A stretch of DNA of 35,175 nucleotides from Streptomyces altiplanensis (GTDB lineage: Bacteria; Actinomycetota; Actinomycetes; Streptomycetales; Streptomycetaceae), in NCBI GenBank assembly GCA_003719395.1, contig RHMC01000071.1, positions 1 to 35,175 of the forward strand, written 5' to 3'. How positions within the stretch are numbered: the first letter of the stretch is position 1; each line of letters opens with the position of its first letter. Positions 1 to 9,391 of this stretch are shown piece after piece. The notes under the pieces were generated by a model. That model was not told the origin of the DNA and did not search any database. It worked only from the letters and a program-made list of their open reading frames with translations. The position numbers and the translations under genes were made by a program.

Positions 1-2337
1 GCGGCGACGGCCGCCGCCGGCCCGGCGTTCGCCGGCGCCGGGCGCAGCGGCTGCCCGAGCACGACGCCTGGGCCGCCGATGTCGCCGCCGGTCACGACGC
101 GGGCGTACGGATCTCCCTGAGGGTCGAGCTGCCGGGGCCGCGGCGCTCGCCGCGCTACGGTGCGCAGGACGGGGCCGAGGAGGGAGCCGGGCCCGCCTTC
201 CGTGTCGTCCTCCAGATGCACGGCGTCAGCGACCCCTCACCTGGACGCGGACGCCGCCGAGGTATGGGCCGGAGCGGGGCACGCGGGTACGGCGTTCGGG
301 CCGCGCGCCCGCATGGACGCGCTGCTGGCTCTGCGCCGCGCCGTCCGCGCGTGGCCGCCGCTGGCACCGCTGCTGTCGGCCGCCGTGCCCGACGCGATCG
401 AACCGGCGGACGAGGAGGTCACCGAACTGCTCGGCCGGGCCGCCCGGGAGCTCGCCGCCACCGGGGTCCGGGTGCACTGGCCGAAGGAGCTGGCCCGCAC
501 ACTGACGGCACGCGCTGTCGTGGGGCCGCCCGACGACGGCAAGGGGCCGGAGAAGACATCGTCCGGCATGCCGTCCTTCCTGTCGGCCGACGCACTGCTC
601 GCTTTCGACTGGCGGTTCGCGCTGGGCGGTCAGCAGCTCTCCAGGGCGGAGCTCGACCGGCTCGCGGAGGCGACCAGGCCCGTCGTGCGTCTGCGTGACC
701 AGTGGGTGCTGATCGACCCGGACGAGGCCCGGCGCGCGCGGGAGAGCCAGGACCGCAAGGTCACCCCGATCGACGCGCTCGGTGCCGCGCTGACGGGCCG
801 CACGGAGCTGAACGGCCGGCAGGTCGACGTACAGGCATCGGGATGGCTGGCACAGCTGAAGGAACGGATCGCCGATCCGGAGGACGCGGACGACCACGCG
901 ATCGCGCAGCCGGCCGCGCTCGCGGCGACCTTGCGCGACTACCAGCTGCGCGGACTGAACTGGCTGCACCGCATGACGTCCCTGGGGCTCGGCGGCTGTC
1001 TCGCCGACGACATGGGCCTCGGCAAGACCATCACCCTCATCGCCCTCCACCTGCACCGGCAGACGGACGAGCGGACCGCGGGGCCCACCCTGGTGGTCTG
1101 TCCCACCTCTCTGATGGGCAACTGGCAGCGCGAGATCGAGAAGTTCGCACCGGGGACCCCAGTACGCCGTTTCCACGGCGCGGCGCGCAGCCTGGACGCT
1201 CTGGCGGCAGGGGAGTTCGTCCTCACGACGTACGGCACGATGCGGCTCGACGCGGCGCGGCTCGCCGGTCCCGCGCCGTGGGGCATGGTCGTCGTCGACG
1301 AGGCGCAGTACGTCAAGAACCCGTACTCGGCGACCGCCGGGCAACTGCGGACCATCGACGCCCACGCGCGCGTGGCGCTCACCGGCACACCGGTGGAGAA
1401 CAACCTCTCGGAGCTGTGGGCCGTCCTCGACTGGACGACACCCGGGCTGCTGGGCAGGCTCGGAGCGTTCCGCAAGCACTACGCACAGCCGGTCGAGGGC
1501 GGGAGCGATCCCGCGGCCGCCGAGCGGCTCTCCAGGCTGGTACGTCCGTTCCTGCTGCGGCGCCGGAAGTCCGATCCCGGGATCGCTCCGGAACTGCCGC
1601 CGAAGACCGAGACCAACCACGCCGTGCCGCTCACGGCGGAACAGGCCGCACTGTACGAAGCCGTGGTCCGCGAGACGCTCGCCGCCGTCTCGGAGGCCGA
1701 GGGGTTCGCACGGCGCGGACTCGTGGTGAAGCTGCTCACCGCGCTGAAGCAGATCTGCAACCACCCGGCGCAGTACACGAAGGAGGAGCGGCCCGTCGTC
1801 GCGGGCCGCTCCGGGAAGCTGGAGCTGCTGGACGAGCTGCTCGACACCGTCCTGGCCGAGGAAGCGAGCGTGCTGGTGTTCACGCAGTACGTGCAGATGG
1901 CGCGGCTGCTGGAGAAGCACCTCGCGGCGCGCGGCACGCGCACCCAGTTCCTGCACGGCGGTACGCCGGTGCCGGAGCGGGAGGCGATGGTGCAGCGGTT
2001 CCAGGACGGCGAGGTCCCGGTCTTCCTGCTGTCCCTGAAGGCGGCGGGCACCGGGCTCAACCTCACCAGGGCCGCCCATGTCGTGCACTACGACCGCTGG
2101 TGGAACCCGGCGGTCGAAGCGCAGGCCACGGACCGCGCGTACCGCATCGGGCAGACCCAGCCGGTGCAGGTGCACCGGCTGATCGCCGAGGGGACCGTCG
2201 AGGACCGGATCGCCGGAATGCTCGCGCGCAAGAAGGAGCTGGCGGACTCCGTTCTCGGGAACGGCGAGTCCGCGCTGACCGAACTGACCGATGCCGAGCT
2301 GGCCGATCTGGTGAAGCTGCGAGGGGGCACGCGATGA
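1..2337 (+). CDS. SNF2-family DEAD/DEAH-box helicase, 5' end outside window, one frameshift
   Basis: ATP-dependent DNA translocase of the SNF2 type. Visible motifs in order: DMGLGKT (Walker A, about nt 1009), DEAQ (Walker B, about nt 1294), LTGTPVENN (motif III, about nt 1380), then the C-terminal helicase lobe with VFTQY (about nt 1876) and RAYRIGQTQPVQVH (about nt 2137), which is the classic SNF2 motif VI. The N-terminal part continues upstream of the window: frame 3 reads EHDAWAADVAAG and FRVVLQMHGVSDPS, then the protein jumps to frame 1 (LDADAAEVWAG) at about nt 240, a one-base insertion. A stop at nt 118-120 in frame 1 shows the upstream part cannot be in that frame. The stop overlaps the start of the SWIM gene (ATGA), so the two are probably translated together. 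The biological role of this actinobacterial helicase is not known to me; DNA or RNA-polymerase remodelling is the usual SNF2 job. Confidence 0.95.
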
Positions 2338-3716
2338 GCGACCGGGACGGAGCAGGGGGACGGGAAAGGGAGCGCACCTTCGACGCGCTGCCTCCCGCGC
2401 GGGGACGCGGTTTCGCGGGGACCTGGTGGGGCGGGCCTGGACGAAGGCGCTGGAGGACACCGCGCTCGACGGCGAACAGCTCAGAAAGGGCCGCAGGTAC
2501 GCACGCGAGGGCGCGGTCGGCGCCGTGTCGGTGCGGCCCGGCCGGATCACGGCGGTGGTACGGGAGAAGGACGGTTCGGCGTACCGCAGTGACGTGCTGT
2601 TGCAGCGGTTGAGCGCTGAGGAGTGGGACCGCTTCCTCGGCATGGCGGTCGAACGCGCCGGGCACATCGCGGCGCTCCTGGACCGGGAGATGCCGCCTCA
2701 CCTGGTGGAGGACGCGGCGGAGGCCGGACTCGAACTGCTGCCGGGCATCGGCGACCTCGAACCGGAGTGCTCGTGCGACACCTGGGACCACTGTCCGCAC
2801 ACCGCGGCGCTCTGCTACCAGATGGCGCGGCTGCTGGACCAGGACCCCTTCGTGCTGCTGCTGATGCGCGGACGCGGCGAGCGGGAACTGCTCGACGAGT
2901 TGCAGGTGCGCAGCGCCGCCCGGGCCGCGCCCCGGGAGACACCGGGAACCTGCGAGGACGAGCGCGTGCCGGAGGGTGTGCGGGCCGACGAGGCGTTCGC
3001 GGCGCGCGAGGCGCTGCCGCCTCTGCCCGCCCCTCCGCCGCTCCCGGACGAACCGGGCCGCCGCCGGCCCTCGACACGGAGACGGGGCCCGCGCCGGGAA
3101 TCGATGCGGCGGCACTGGAGTTCCTGGCGGCGGACGCGGCCGGGCGAGCGCACCGCCTGCTGGCCGAGGCGCTGTCGGCCGGGCACGAACAGCAGCCGGT
3201 GGACGGGGAACCGACCGTGGAGCAGGACGCGGTGAGGCTGGCCTCCGGTGGTCCCGGACCGTGGATCGCCGCGCGGCTCGCGTCGGGCTCCGGGCGGGAC
3301 CGGGCCGGTCTCGCCCTGGCCGTACGGGCCTGGGAGTACGGGGGGCGTACCGCGCTCGCCGTGCTCGAGGAGGAATGGTCGCCGGAGCCGGAGGCGCTCG
3401 CGCGCACCTCGTACGCAGCTGGCCGGGGCGTGGGACGAGGACGAGCGTCCGCAGTTGCGTGCCCGACACAACCGGTGGACCGTCGTCGGGGCGGACGCAC
3501 AGCTGAGGTGCGGTCGGGACGGGCGCTGGTGGCCGTACCGCAAGGAGCACGGGCGGTGGACGCCGGCCGGTCCGGCCGGTCCGGATCCGGCCGCGGCACT
3601 CGCCGTCGTACTCGACGATCACCGGCTCCCGGGCCGCGGACGCTGCTCCTCCCCGTCCTCGCTCCGCTCCCGCCCCCGGCCGGCCGCCGGCCACCCGGCT
3701 CCCGCGAGCCCGGTGA
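2334..3716 (+). CDS. SWIM zinc-finger protein, at least three frameshifts, 3' end uncertain
   Basis: The ATG overlaps the helicase TGA by four bases. The protein reads MSDRDGAGGRERERTFD and GFAGTWWG in frame 3, moves to frame 2 at about nt 2427 (one G lost from a G run), to frame 1 at about nt 3055 (one C lost in GGGCCG) and back to frame 2 at about nt 3410. The SWIM motif is clear at about nt 2769: CSCDTWDHCPH, a CxC-xn-CxH zinc ligand set found in proteins that partner SNF2 enzymes or bind nucleic acid. The C-terminal part (AGAWDEDERPQLRARHNRW, about nt 3420-3480) matches the actinobacterial family. No stop is found in the last used frame; the end given is the first TGA in frame 3, inside the loop of the downstream hairpin, and could be off by up to about 100 bases. 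Probably functions with the helicase. Confidence 0.85.
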
Positions 3717-3722
3717 GCCGGG
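3694..3722. terminator. Hairpin between convergent genes
   Basis: CCCGGCTC (3694-3701) pairs perfectly with GAGCCGGG (3715-3722) across a 13-nt loop. It lies between the ends of the SWIM gene and the SDR gene, so it may serve as a bidirectional terminator. There is no U-tract, as usual in Streptomyces. Confidence 0.5.
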
Positions 3723-3770
3723 CGGCGCTTCCCGGACCCCGGTCCACGGGGCTTCACCGGATGCGTCCGC

Positions 3771-5302
3771 TCAGGACGCGCGGCTGTGGTCCACCGGCCT
3801 CTGCGACGGCTGTCCGGCCGCGGCGAGGGCGATGTTGCGGGCCATGCCGCCGAAGACGACGGCGTGGAAGGGCGAGACGCTCCACCAGTACGCGTGGCCG
3901 AGCAGACCGCGGGGGTGGAACAGGGCCCGCTGCCGGTAGCGGGTACGGCCTGGCGTCGTCCTCGTCGGGCGTACATCTCCAGCCAGGCCAGGCCCGGCAG
4001 CCGCATCTCCGCCCGCAACCGCAGCAGATGGCCGCGCTCGATCTCCTCGACGCGCCAGAAGTCCAGCGAGTCGCCGACCCGCAGCCGGTGCGCGTCCCGG
4101 CGGCCGCGCCGCAGCCCCACCCCGCCGGCCAGGCGGTCCGCCCAGCCGCGCACCGCCCATGCGAGGGGGAAGGAGTACCAGCCGTTCTCGCCCCCGATGC
4201 CCTCGATCACCGTCCACAGGGCCTGCGGGGTGGCGTCGACGGTCCGTTCCCGCCGGTCGGTGTAGAGGCTGCCGCCGGCCCAGTCGGGGTCGGTGGGCAG
4301 GGGGTCGCTGGGCGCGCCGGGCACCGAAGCGGAGGACCAGCGGGTGGTGACCTGGGCGTCCCGGACCCGCTGGAGCGCCAGGGCGAGCGCCTGGTCGACG
4401 CCGATCGGGGAACCCGGCGGACCGGGTACGTACGCGGCGATGTCGTGTTCGTGGCAGACGACTTCGTGGCGCAGCGACTCGGCGAGCGGCCGGGCGATGG
4501 AGCGCGGTACCGGCGTGACCAGGCCGACCCAGTGGCTCGAGAGCCCGGGGGTCAGGACCGGCACGGGGACGATGAGGCGCCGGGGCAGCCCGGCCACCGC
4601 CGCGTACCTGCGCATCATGTCGCGGTACGTGACGACGTCGGCGCCGCCGATGTCGAAGGCGCGGTTCACGTCGGCGGGCATGGAGGCGCTGCCGACGAGG
4701 TAGCGCAGGACGTCGCGGACGGCGATGCGCTGGATGCGGGTGCGCACCCAGCTGGGCGTGATCATGACCGGCAGCCGCTCGGTGAGGTAACGGAGCATTT
4801 CGAAGGAGGCGGAGCCGGAGCCGATGATGACGGCGGCGCGCAGCACGGTCGTCGCCACCCCGGAGTTCAGCAGGATCTCCCCCACCTCGGCGCGCGAGCG
4901 CAGATGGGGCGACAGCTCCCGTTCCGGCACGTTCCGCGGTGTCAGCCCGCCGAGGTAGACGACGCGGCGGACGCCTGCGGCGCGGGCCTGCTCCCCGAAG
5001 ATCTCGGCGGCCCGGCGGTCGGTGCGCTCGAAGCCGGATCCCGTGCCGAGCGCGTGGTCCAGGTAGTACGCGACGTCGATGTCCCGCATCGCCTCGCGCA
5101 CCGACTCCTCGTCGGTGACGTCACCGCGTACCACCTCGGCACGGCCGGCCCAGGGGTGGTCGCGCAGTTTCTCCGGCGTACGGGCCAGACAGCGCACCCG
5201 GTGCCCGGCGGCGAGCAGTTCGGGGACCAGCCGGCCGCCGATGTAGCCGGTGGCCCCGGTGGCCAGGCACCGGAGGGCGGGTGCGTCGTTCCCGTGTGTC
5301 AT
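3771..5302 (-). CDS. SDR/NAD(P)H-binding protein with C-terminal DUF2867 domain, frameshifted near 3' end
   Basis: Atypical short-chain dehydrogenase fold fused to DUF2867. The ATG at 5302 has a GGCGGAAG ribosome site upstream. Residues about 12-22 carry the Rossmann glycine motif (ATGATGYIGGR). YLDHALG follows near residue 80, in the region where this subfamily places its SDR catalytic or substrate-contacting residues. The C-terminal third (RERTVDATPQALWTVIEGIGG, then FPLAWAVRGWADRLAGGVG) is DUF2867, a START-like ligand fold. Near nt 3950-3970 the frame breaks, probably twice, and the end (RYRQRALFHPRGLLGHAYWW, VVFGGMARNIA) is in another frame. The length of 1532 nt is not a multiple of three. 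The gene is divergent from a MarR regulator, 59 bp apart, a common arrangement in which the regulator controls the enzyme. The substrate is unknown. Confidence 0.9.
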
Positions 5303-5349
5303 TGTCTTCCGCCTGTTCAGTGGTCCGTGGATGTGCCGTCGGGCTTCTA

Positions 5350-5362
5350 TAGGCTGTTCGTG
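5350..5362 (+). promoter_or_regulatory. Putative -10 element of the MarR gene, leaderless start
   Basis: TAGGCT at 5350-5355 fits the Streptomyces TANNNT -10 pattern, and exactly six bases separate it from the GTG start. There is no Shine-Dalgarno sequence. This spacing predicts a transcript that begins at the start codon. I see no good -35 box. Confidence 0.4.
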
Positions 5363-5862
5363 TGGCCAGTACAGATGAGCGGGAGTCCGGTGACGGTGGC
5401 ATTGCCCCCGGCGATCCGGCGGCGGATCTTCAGGCGTTCGCGGTTCAGCTGCGCCGCATGAACGGCGAGATCGGCCGTCTTGTCCACGGTTTCGCACTCG
5501 GCCAGGGACTGCACGCCACGGACATCCAGGCGCTGGCGGTGATCCTCGACAGCGCGGAGCCGGTGACGCCGGGCCTGCTGCGCGAACACCTGGGCCTGAC
5601 CTCGGGGGCCGTCACCGCCTGCCTGGACCGGCTGGAGCGGGCCGGGCATGTCAGGCGTTCGCGTGAGAGCGCGGACCGCAGGGTGGTTCATGTCCATTAT
5701 GTGGAGGGAGCGCGGGCGGCGGCGCGTTCGTACTTCATGCCGCTCGCCACGGCTGCCGACCGTGCTCGTCGGCGCTTCAGCGAGGAGGAGCTGTCGGTGG
5801 CCCTGAGGTTCCTCACCGCCATGAACGAGGAGCTGGGCGGGTTGCGCGTACCGCGCCGCTGA
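5362..5862 (+). CDS. MarR-family transcriptional regulator
   Basis: A 166-residue winged-helix regulator. The HTH region is seen at about residues 50-100 (GLLREHLGLTSGAVTACLDR, then ERAGHVRRSRESADRRVVHV), where DRR is the typical wing tip. Helices at both ends (AFAVQLRRMNGEIGRLVHGF and RFLTAMNEELGGL) would form the dimer interface. The GTG at 5362 is the only sensible start and seems leaderless. The gene lies between a divergent SDR gene and a downstream MMPL exporter on the same strand, and an imperfect palindrome of MarR type lies just in front of the exporter. It therefore probably represses one or both neighbours in response to a small hydrophobic or phenolic ligand. The frame is intact. 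Confidence 0.93.
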   Translation: MASTDERESGDGGIAPGDPAADLQAFAVQLRRMNGEIGRLVHGFALGQGLHATDIQALAVILDSAEPVTPGLLREHLGLTSGAVTACLDRLERAGHVRRSRESADRRVVHVHYVEGARAAARSYFMPLATAADRARRRFSEEELSVALRFLTAMNEELGGLRVPRR

Positions 5863-5870
5863 AAAATCTC

Positions 5871-5900
5871 CGGACGACATGGGCCCGAAGGGCCTGTCGG
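5871..5900 (+). terminator. Hairpin after the MarR gene
   Basis: CGACA (5875-5879) and GGCCC (5882-5886) pair with GGGCC (5890-5894) and TGTCG (5895-5899), with a TG bulge and a GAA loop. It starts about ten bases after the MarR stop and separates it from the exporter promoter. Confidence 0.5.
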
Positions 5901-5920
5901 CTTGCTTGTGGCCTCCTTTT

Positions 5921-5937
5921 ATCTCAATCATTAAGAT
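5921..5937. promoter_or_regulatory. MarR-type operator in front of the MMPL exporter
   Basis: ATCTCAAT-C-ATTAAGAT is a 17-bp palindrome with one mismatched pair, the size and AT-rich character of MarR-family operators. A further half-site TTGAGAT lies at 5947-5953, and TATCTCAA (5920-5927) with TTGAGATA (5947-5954) form a second inverted repeat. A possible promoter (TTAAGA at 5931-5936, TATTTT at 5953-5958, 16-bp spacer) is embedded in it, so a bound repressor would block RNA polymerase. The AT-richness contrasts strongly with the surroundings. The assignment to the neighbouring MarR protein is an inference. Confidence 0.55.
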
Positions 5938-5977
5938 TGTTTTTCGTTGAGATATTTTCCACGTACCAGGAGTTCCC

Positions 5978-8065
5978 ATGTCCACCACCGCACGGCGGAT
6001 CCGCTGGCTGATCCCCGCCGTTCTGATCGTCGCCTGGCTGGCCGTCGGCGGCATGCTCGGCCCGTACGCCGGGAAGCTCGGCGAAGTCGCCACCAACGAC
6101 CAGGCCTCCTTCCTTCCCCGCAGCGCGGAATCGACGAAGGTCATCGACGCCCAGAAGGCCTTCCGTCAGGGCGGGACGCTCCCGGCGATCGTCGTGTGGA
6201 CCTCGGACGACGCGGGCGGGCGGCTGAGCCAGGAGCAGCAGGGCGCCGCGACCCGGGCCCTGGCCACACTCACCGACAGCGCCGGGGTGGCGGGCGAGGT
6301 GTCCCCCGCCATTCCGTCCCGGGACGGCCAGGCCCTGCAAGGGGTCGTACAGCTGGAGCCCGGTCTCGGCGAGGAGCTGCCCGGCGCGCTGGAACGGGTC
6401 ACCGCGGCAGCCGAGGCCGTACCCGGCACAACCGTGCAGCTCGCCGGCCCCGCGGCGAGCCAGGCGGACCTCTCCGACGCCTTCGCGGGCATCGACGGCC
6501 TGCTGCTCGGCGTGGCCCTGGTGACCGTGCTGCTGATCCTGCTGCTCGTCTACCGCAGCGTGCTCCTTCCACTGGTGATCATTGCGGGAGCGGTCTTCTC
6601 GCTGGGCCTGGCATGCGCCGTCGTGTACGTCCTCGCCGACCACGACGCGGTCCGGGTCGACGGCCAGGTGCAGGGCATCCTGTCGATCCTCGTGATCGGC
6701 GCCGCCACCGACTACGCGCTGCTGCTCACCGCCCGCTTCCGTGAGGAACTGGCCGCGGGCACCGACCGGATCACGGCCATGCGCGCCGCGCTGAGGCAGT
6801 CCTTCGGTCCGATCACGGCGAGCGCCGCCACCGTCGCGCTCGGCCTGCTCGCCCTGCTCCTGAGCGACCTGACCAACAACCGGGCCCTGGGACCGGTCGG
6901 CGCGAGCGGCATCGCCTGCGCCGGTACTGAGCGCCCTGACGTTCCTGCCCGCCGCCCTGGTCGTCCTCGGCCGCGCCGCCTACTGGCCGGCGAAGCCCCG
7001 GCCCGCCGGGGACAGGAGCGGCGGTCACGGCATCTGGACGCGGATCGCGGCCCTGGTGGACCGCGCGCCGCGCAAGGTGTGGGCGGTCACCCTCGCGGCC
7101 CTGCTCGCCTGCGCCGCCTTCGCTCCGACCCTGAACGCCAAGGGCGTGCCCCTGGACGAGATCTTCGTCAACGACGCCCCGTCCGTCGCCGCCCAGGAGA
7201 CGCTGGGCAAGCACTTCCCCGGCGGGTCCGGGAACCCGGCCGTCGTCATCGCCGACGCCGGGGCCCTCCGGCAGGTGACGGCCGCCGTCGAAGGCACCGA
7301 GGGTGTGGCCTCGGCCGCTCCGGCGACGGCCTCCGGGCGGCCGGGAGCGGCGAGCCGCTCGTCGTCGACGGCAGGGTACGCATCGACGCCGTCCTCGCGG
7401 ACGCGGCGGACACCGAAGCCGCCAAGGAGACCGTCGAGCGGCTGCGCAGCGCCGTACGCGCCGTGCGCGGACTCCGACGCCCTGGTCGGCGGCTACACCG
7501 CCCAGCGGTACGACACCCAGCACACGGCGGAGCACGACCGCTCCCTCATCGTGCCGGTGGTGCTCGCGATCATCCTGGTCATCCTGGTCGGCCTGCTGCG
7601 CCGCTGCTGATGCCCGTCCTGCTCGTCGCGACGGTGGCCCTGAACTTCCTTGCCACCCTGGGCGTTTCCGCGCTGGTCTTCCAGCAGCTGCTCGGCTTCG
7701 GTGGCACCGACTCCTCCGTTCCGCTCTACGGGTTCGTGTTCCTGGTGGCCCTGGGGGTGGACTACAACATCTTCCTGATGTCCCGGGTCCGCGAGGAATC
7801 GCTGCGGCACGGCACCCGCGAAGGTGTTCTGCGCGGACTGACCGCCACCGGTGGCGTCATCACCTCCGCGGGCGTCGTCCTCGCGGCCACCTTCGCCGCG
7901 CTCGGCGTCATCCCCCTGGCCTTCCTGCTGCAGATCGCCTTCATCGTCGCCTTCGGCGTCCTGCTCGACACCCTCGTCGTCCGCTCCCTGCTCGTTCCGG
8001 CGCTGGTCCGCGACATCGGCCGCACCTCCTGGTGGCCGGGGGCGCTCAGCCGCAGGCCCGACTAG
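5978..8065 (+). CDS. MMPL/RND-family membrane exporter, four frameshifts
   Basis: Proton-driven exporter of the MmpL type, typically moving lipids or hydrophobic drugs. The ATG at 5978 follows AGGAG with six bases between. The protein starts with a membrane helix (IRWLIPAVLIVAWLAVGGM), then a periplasmic loop with TNDQASFLPRSAESTKV, then helices from about nt 6500 (LLLGVALVTVLLILLLVYRS), and the GAATDYALLL signature at about nt 6700, whose Asp is the proton-relay type residue. The second half repeats this plan with GVDYNIFLMSRVREES at about nt 7756. The frame changes at about nt 6922 (extra G in GCCGGTACTG), 7345, 7465 and 7605; start and end are in the same frame so the shifts cancel. Every segment between shifts is clearly MMPL, so the gene is probably intact in the organism. 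Confidence 0.92.
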   Translation: MSTTARRIRWLIPAVLIVAWLAVGGMLGPYAGKLGEVATNDQASFLPRSAESTKVIDAQKAFRQGGTLPAIVVWTSDDAGGRLSQEQQGAATRALATLTDSAGVAGEVSPAIPSRDGQALQGVVQLEPGLGEELPGALERVTAAAEAVPGTTVQLAGPAASQADLSDAFAGIDGLLLGVALVTVLLILLLVYRSVLLPLVIIAGAVFSLGLACAVVYVLADHDAVRVDGQVQGILSILVIGAATDYALLLTARFREELAAGTDRITAMRAALRQSFGPITASAATVALGLLALLLSDLTNNRALGPVGASGIACAGTERPDVPARRPGRPRPRRLLAGEAPARRGQERRSRHLDADRGPGGPRAAQGVGGHPRGPARLRRLRSDPERQGRAPGRDLRQRRPVRRRPGDAGQALPRRVREPGRRHRRRRGPPAGDGRRRRHRGCGLGRSGDGLRAAGSGEPLVVDGRVRIDAVLADAADTEAAKETVERLRSAVRAVRGLRRPGRRLHRPAVRHPAHGGARPLPHRAGGARDHPGHPGRPAAPLLMPVLLVATVALNFLATLGVSALVFQQLLGFGGTDSSVPLYGFVFLVALGVDYNIFLMSRVREESLRHGTREGVLRGLTATGGVITSAGVVLAATFAALGVIPLAFLLQIAFIVAFGVLLDTLVVRSLLVPALVRDIGRTSWWPGALSRRPD

Positions 8066-8089
8066 GGCCCGGTGACGTGTGGGCGGCGG

Positions 8090-8284
8090 TCAGGGCCTGA
8101 GGCCGCCGACCACTTCGGCGGTGGCGGCGATCCCGTTCTGGATGGTCGGCCCCACGCTCGTACCGGCCAGGAAGAAGCCGAGCAGGGCGCAGACCAGGGC
8201 GTGCGAGACCTTCAGCCCCCCGTTGCGCAGGAAGATCACCGCGAGAATCAGCAGAAACAGCACCAACGAGATCGAAATGGCCAT
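8090..8284 (-). CDS. Small membrane protein, 64 residues
   Basis: The ATG at 8284 is chosen because GGAGGAGG lies about six bases upstream; a TTG two codons earlier is too close to it. The product has two hydrophobic stretches (SISLVLFLLILAVIFL and HALVCALLGFFLAGTSVGP) separated by a short RNGGLKVS loop, ending in a hydrophilic GIAATAEVVGGLRP. I recognise this as a recurring small actinomycete membrane protein of unknown function. It converges on the MMPL exporter, with only 24 bases between their stop codons. The next minus-strand gene upstream starts at 9283 and ends at 8405, so it may have its own promoter in 8285-8404. Confidence 0.75.
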   Translation of the reverse strand: MAISISLVLFLLILAVIFLRNGGLKVSHALVCALLGFFLAGTSVGPTIQNGIAATAEVVGGLRP

Positions 8285-8404
8285 GGCCAACCTCCTCCGC
8301 CGCGCCTGAATTGCGGCATTCGGCCGTCAGTCTGGCGCAGCGGAGGGTCCATTCGGGCGGAAGACACGTCCGCCGTACGGGTGTTGACTGGCGGTGATGG
8401 CCGA

Positions 8405-9283
8405 CTACGCGTCGTACGTGCGGAGGAAACGCTCCAGGCCAGCGAGGTCGTCGGTGTTGACGTGGTCCACGTCGGCGGCGAGCAGTTCGCTCCAGACGGC
8501 GTCCCGTGCCGGCCCCGGCAGGTCGGGTGTGGCCCAGAAGCGGACGCGCTGCCCGCGCCGGTGGGCGGTGGAGACGACGGCGTGCAGCTTCGCGCGTTCG
8601 GCCGCGGGGAACGGGCCGGTGCCCTGCCAGGTGAAGCTGTGCGTCCAGTTGCTGCTGATCAGCGGGATGAAGGAGGCGGGGGCCGGGCCCGCGGCACCGA
8701 GGCCGTCCAGGTCGTCGAGGCGTCCGTCGTAGAAGGCGTGGCGCACGCGCTGCGCCTCCATCGGGGCGCGGGCCGCGCGGTGGCCGGAGACGACGGGGGT
8801 CACCGCGCCGAGGCGGACGCGGCCGTACGCGTACGTGCTCAGCATCCGGCGGTACCGGCGCAGCTGGCGGTGGAGTTCGGGATAGGTGGCGGCCCCGTCG
8901 GTCTTGATGTCGATCAGCAGTTGCACGGGACGGCGGTATCCGCGGTACACGGAGCCGTGGTTGGCCCCGACCCTGGCCGCCAGGGGGGCCAGGTAGAGCG
9001 ATTCGAGGGTGCGCGACGGGTCGAGGCCGACCGGGTCATGGGCGACGAGGAGCTGTCCGTCGACGAGGTGGATGTCCGCCTCCACGCTCGTGAAGCCGTG
9101 GGAAAGGGCGTCCAGGAGGGGGCGCGGGTGCTCGTAGTCGTTGTGCGCGTGCGCGCGGCGCAGGGGTCCGTGGCCGGGCTTCCGATCGGCCGCTCGGGCG
9201 TACGAGGGTACGGTGACGGCCCCCGCGAGGGCGGCGGTGAGGGCGGTGACGACTCTGCGGCGGGTGGGCGCGATGACGGCCAT
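8405..9283 (-). CDS. Secreted glycerophosphodiester phosphodiesterase / PI-PLC-like protein
   Basis: A 292-residue TIM-barrel phosphodiesterase. The ATG at 9283 has GGAGG five bases upstream. The N-terminus has a twin-arginine type signal (PTRRRVVTALTAALAGAVTV, with a probable cut after SYARA). The catalytic entry motif follows: RAHAHNDYEHPRPLLDALSH, with the general-base type His, and then VEADIHLVDGQLLVAHDP, where the E-x-D pair would bind the metal and HD is the second conserved motif. LLIDIKTDG further on is the usual Glu/Asp-Lys strand of the family. The end VDHVNTDDLAGLERFL fits the GDPD C-terminus (usually INTDxP). It probably hydrolyses phosphodiesters outside the membrane, scavenging phosphate or glycerol. 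The frame is intact and the gene stands apart from the downstream small protein. Confidence 0.85.
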   Translation of the reverse strand: MAVIAPTRRRVVTALTAALAGAVTVPSYARAADRKPGHGPLRRAHAHNDYEHPRPLLDALSHGFTSVEADIHLVDGQLLVAHDPVGLDPSRTLESLYLAPLAARVGANHGSVYRGYRRPVQLLIDIKTDGAATYPELHRQLRRYRRMLSTYAYGRVRLGAVTPVVSGHRAARAPMEAQRVRHAFYDGRLDDLDGLGAAGPAPASFIPLISSNWTHSFTWQGTGPFPAAERAKLHAVVSTAHRRGQRVRFWATPDLPGPARDAVWSELLAADVDHVNTDDLAGLERFLRTYDA

Positions 9284-9391
9284 GGTGCCTCCGGAGGTGT
9301 ACGGGGCGTCGGTGACTCCGGCGAGTATCCGCCCCGTACGGTCTCAATGGGCAGGCCCACTCCAGGAGTTCGACCGATCGTCGCTCCCGGT

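Noticed and set aside
226..2667. Very long minus-strand ORF of 813 codons antisense to the helicase
   Set aside because: No family motif, Arg/Pro-rich composition typical of a shadow frame in GC-rich DNA; the plus strand carries the clear SNF2 protein.
2063..5497. 1144-codon minus-strand ORF joining the SDR gene to the helicase region
   Set aside because: Only its first third is the SDR gene; the remainder is antisense to the SWIM and helicase genes and comes from lack of stops in high-GC sequence after the indel.
5978..8065. MMPL gene as a pseudogene
   Set aside because: Four shifts cancel and all segments are well conserved, which fits sequencing error better than decay.
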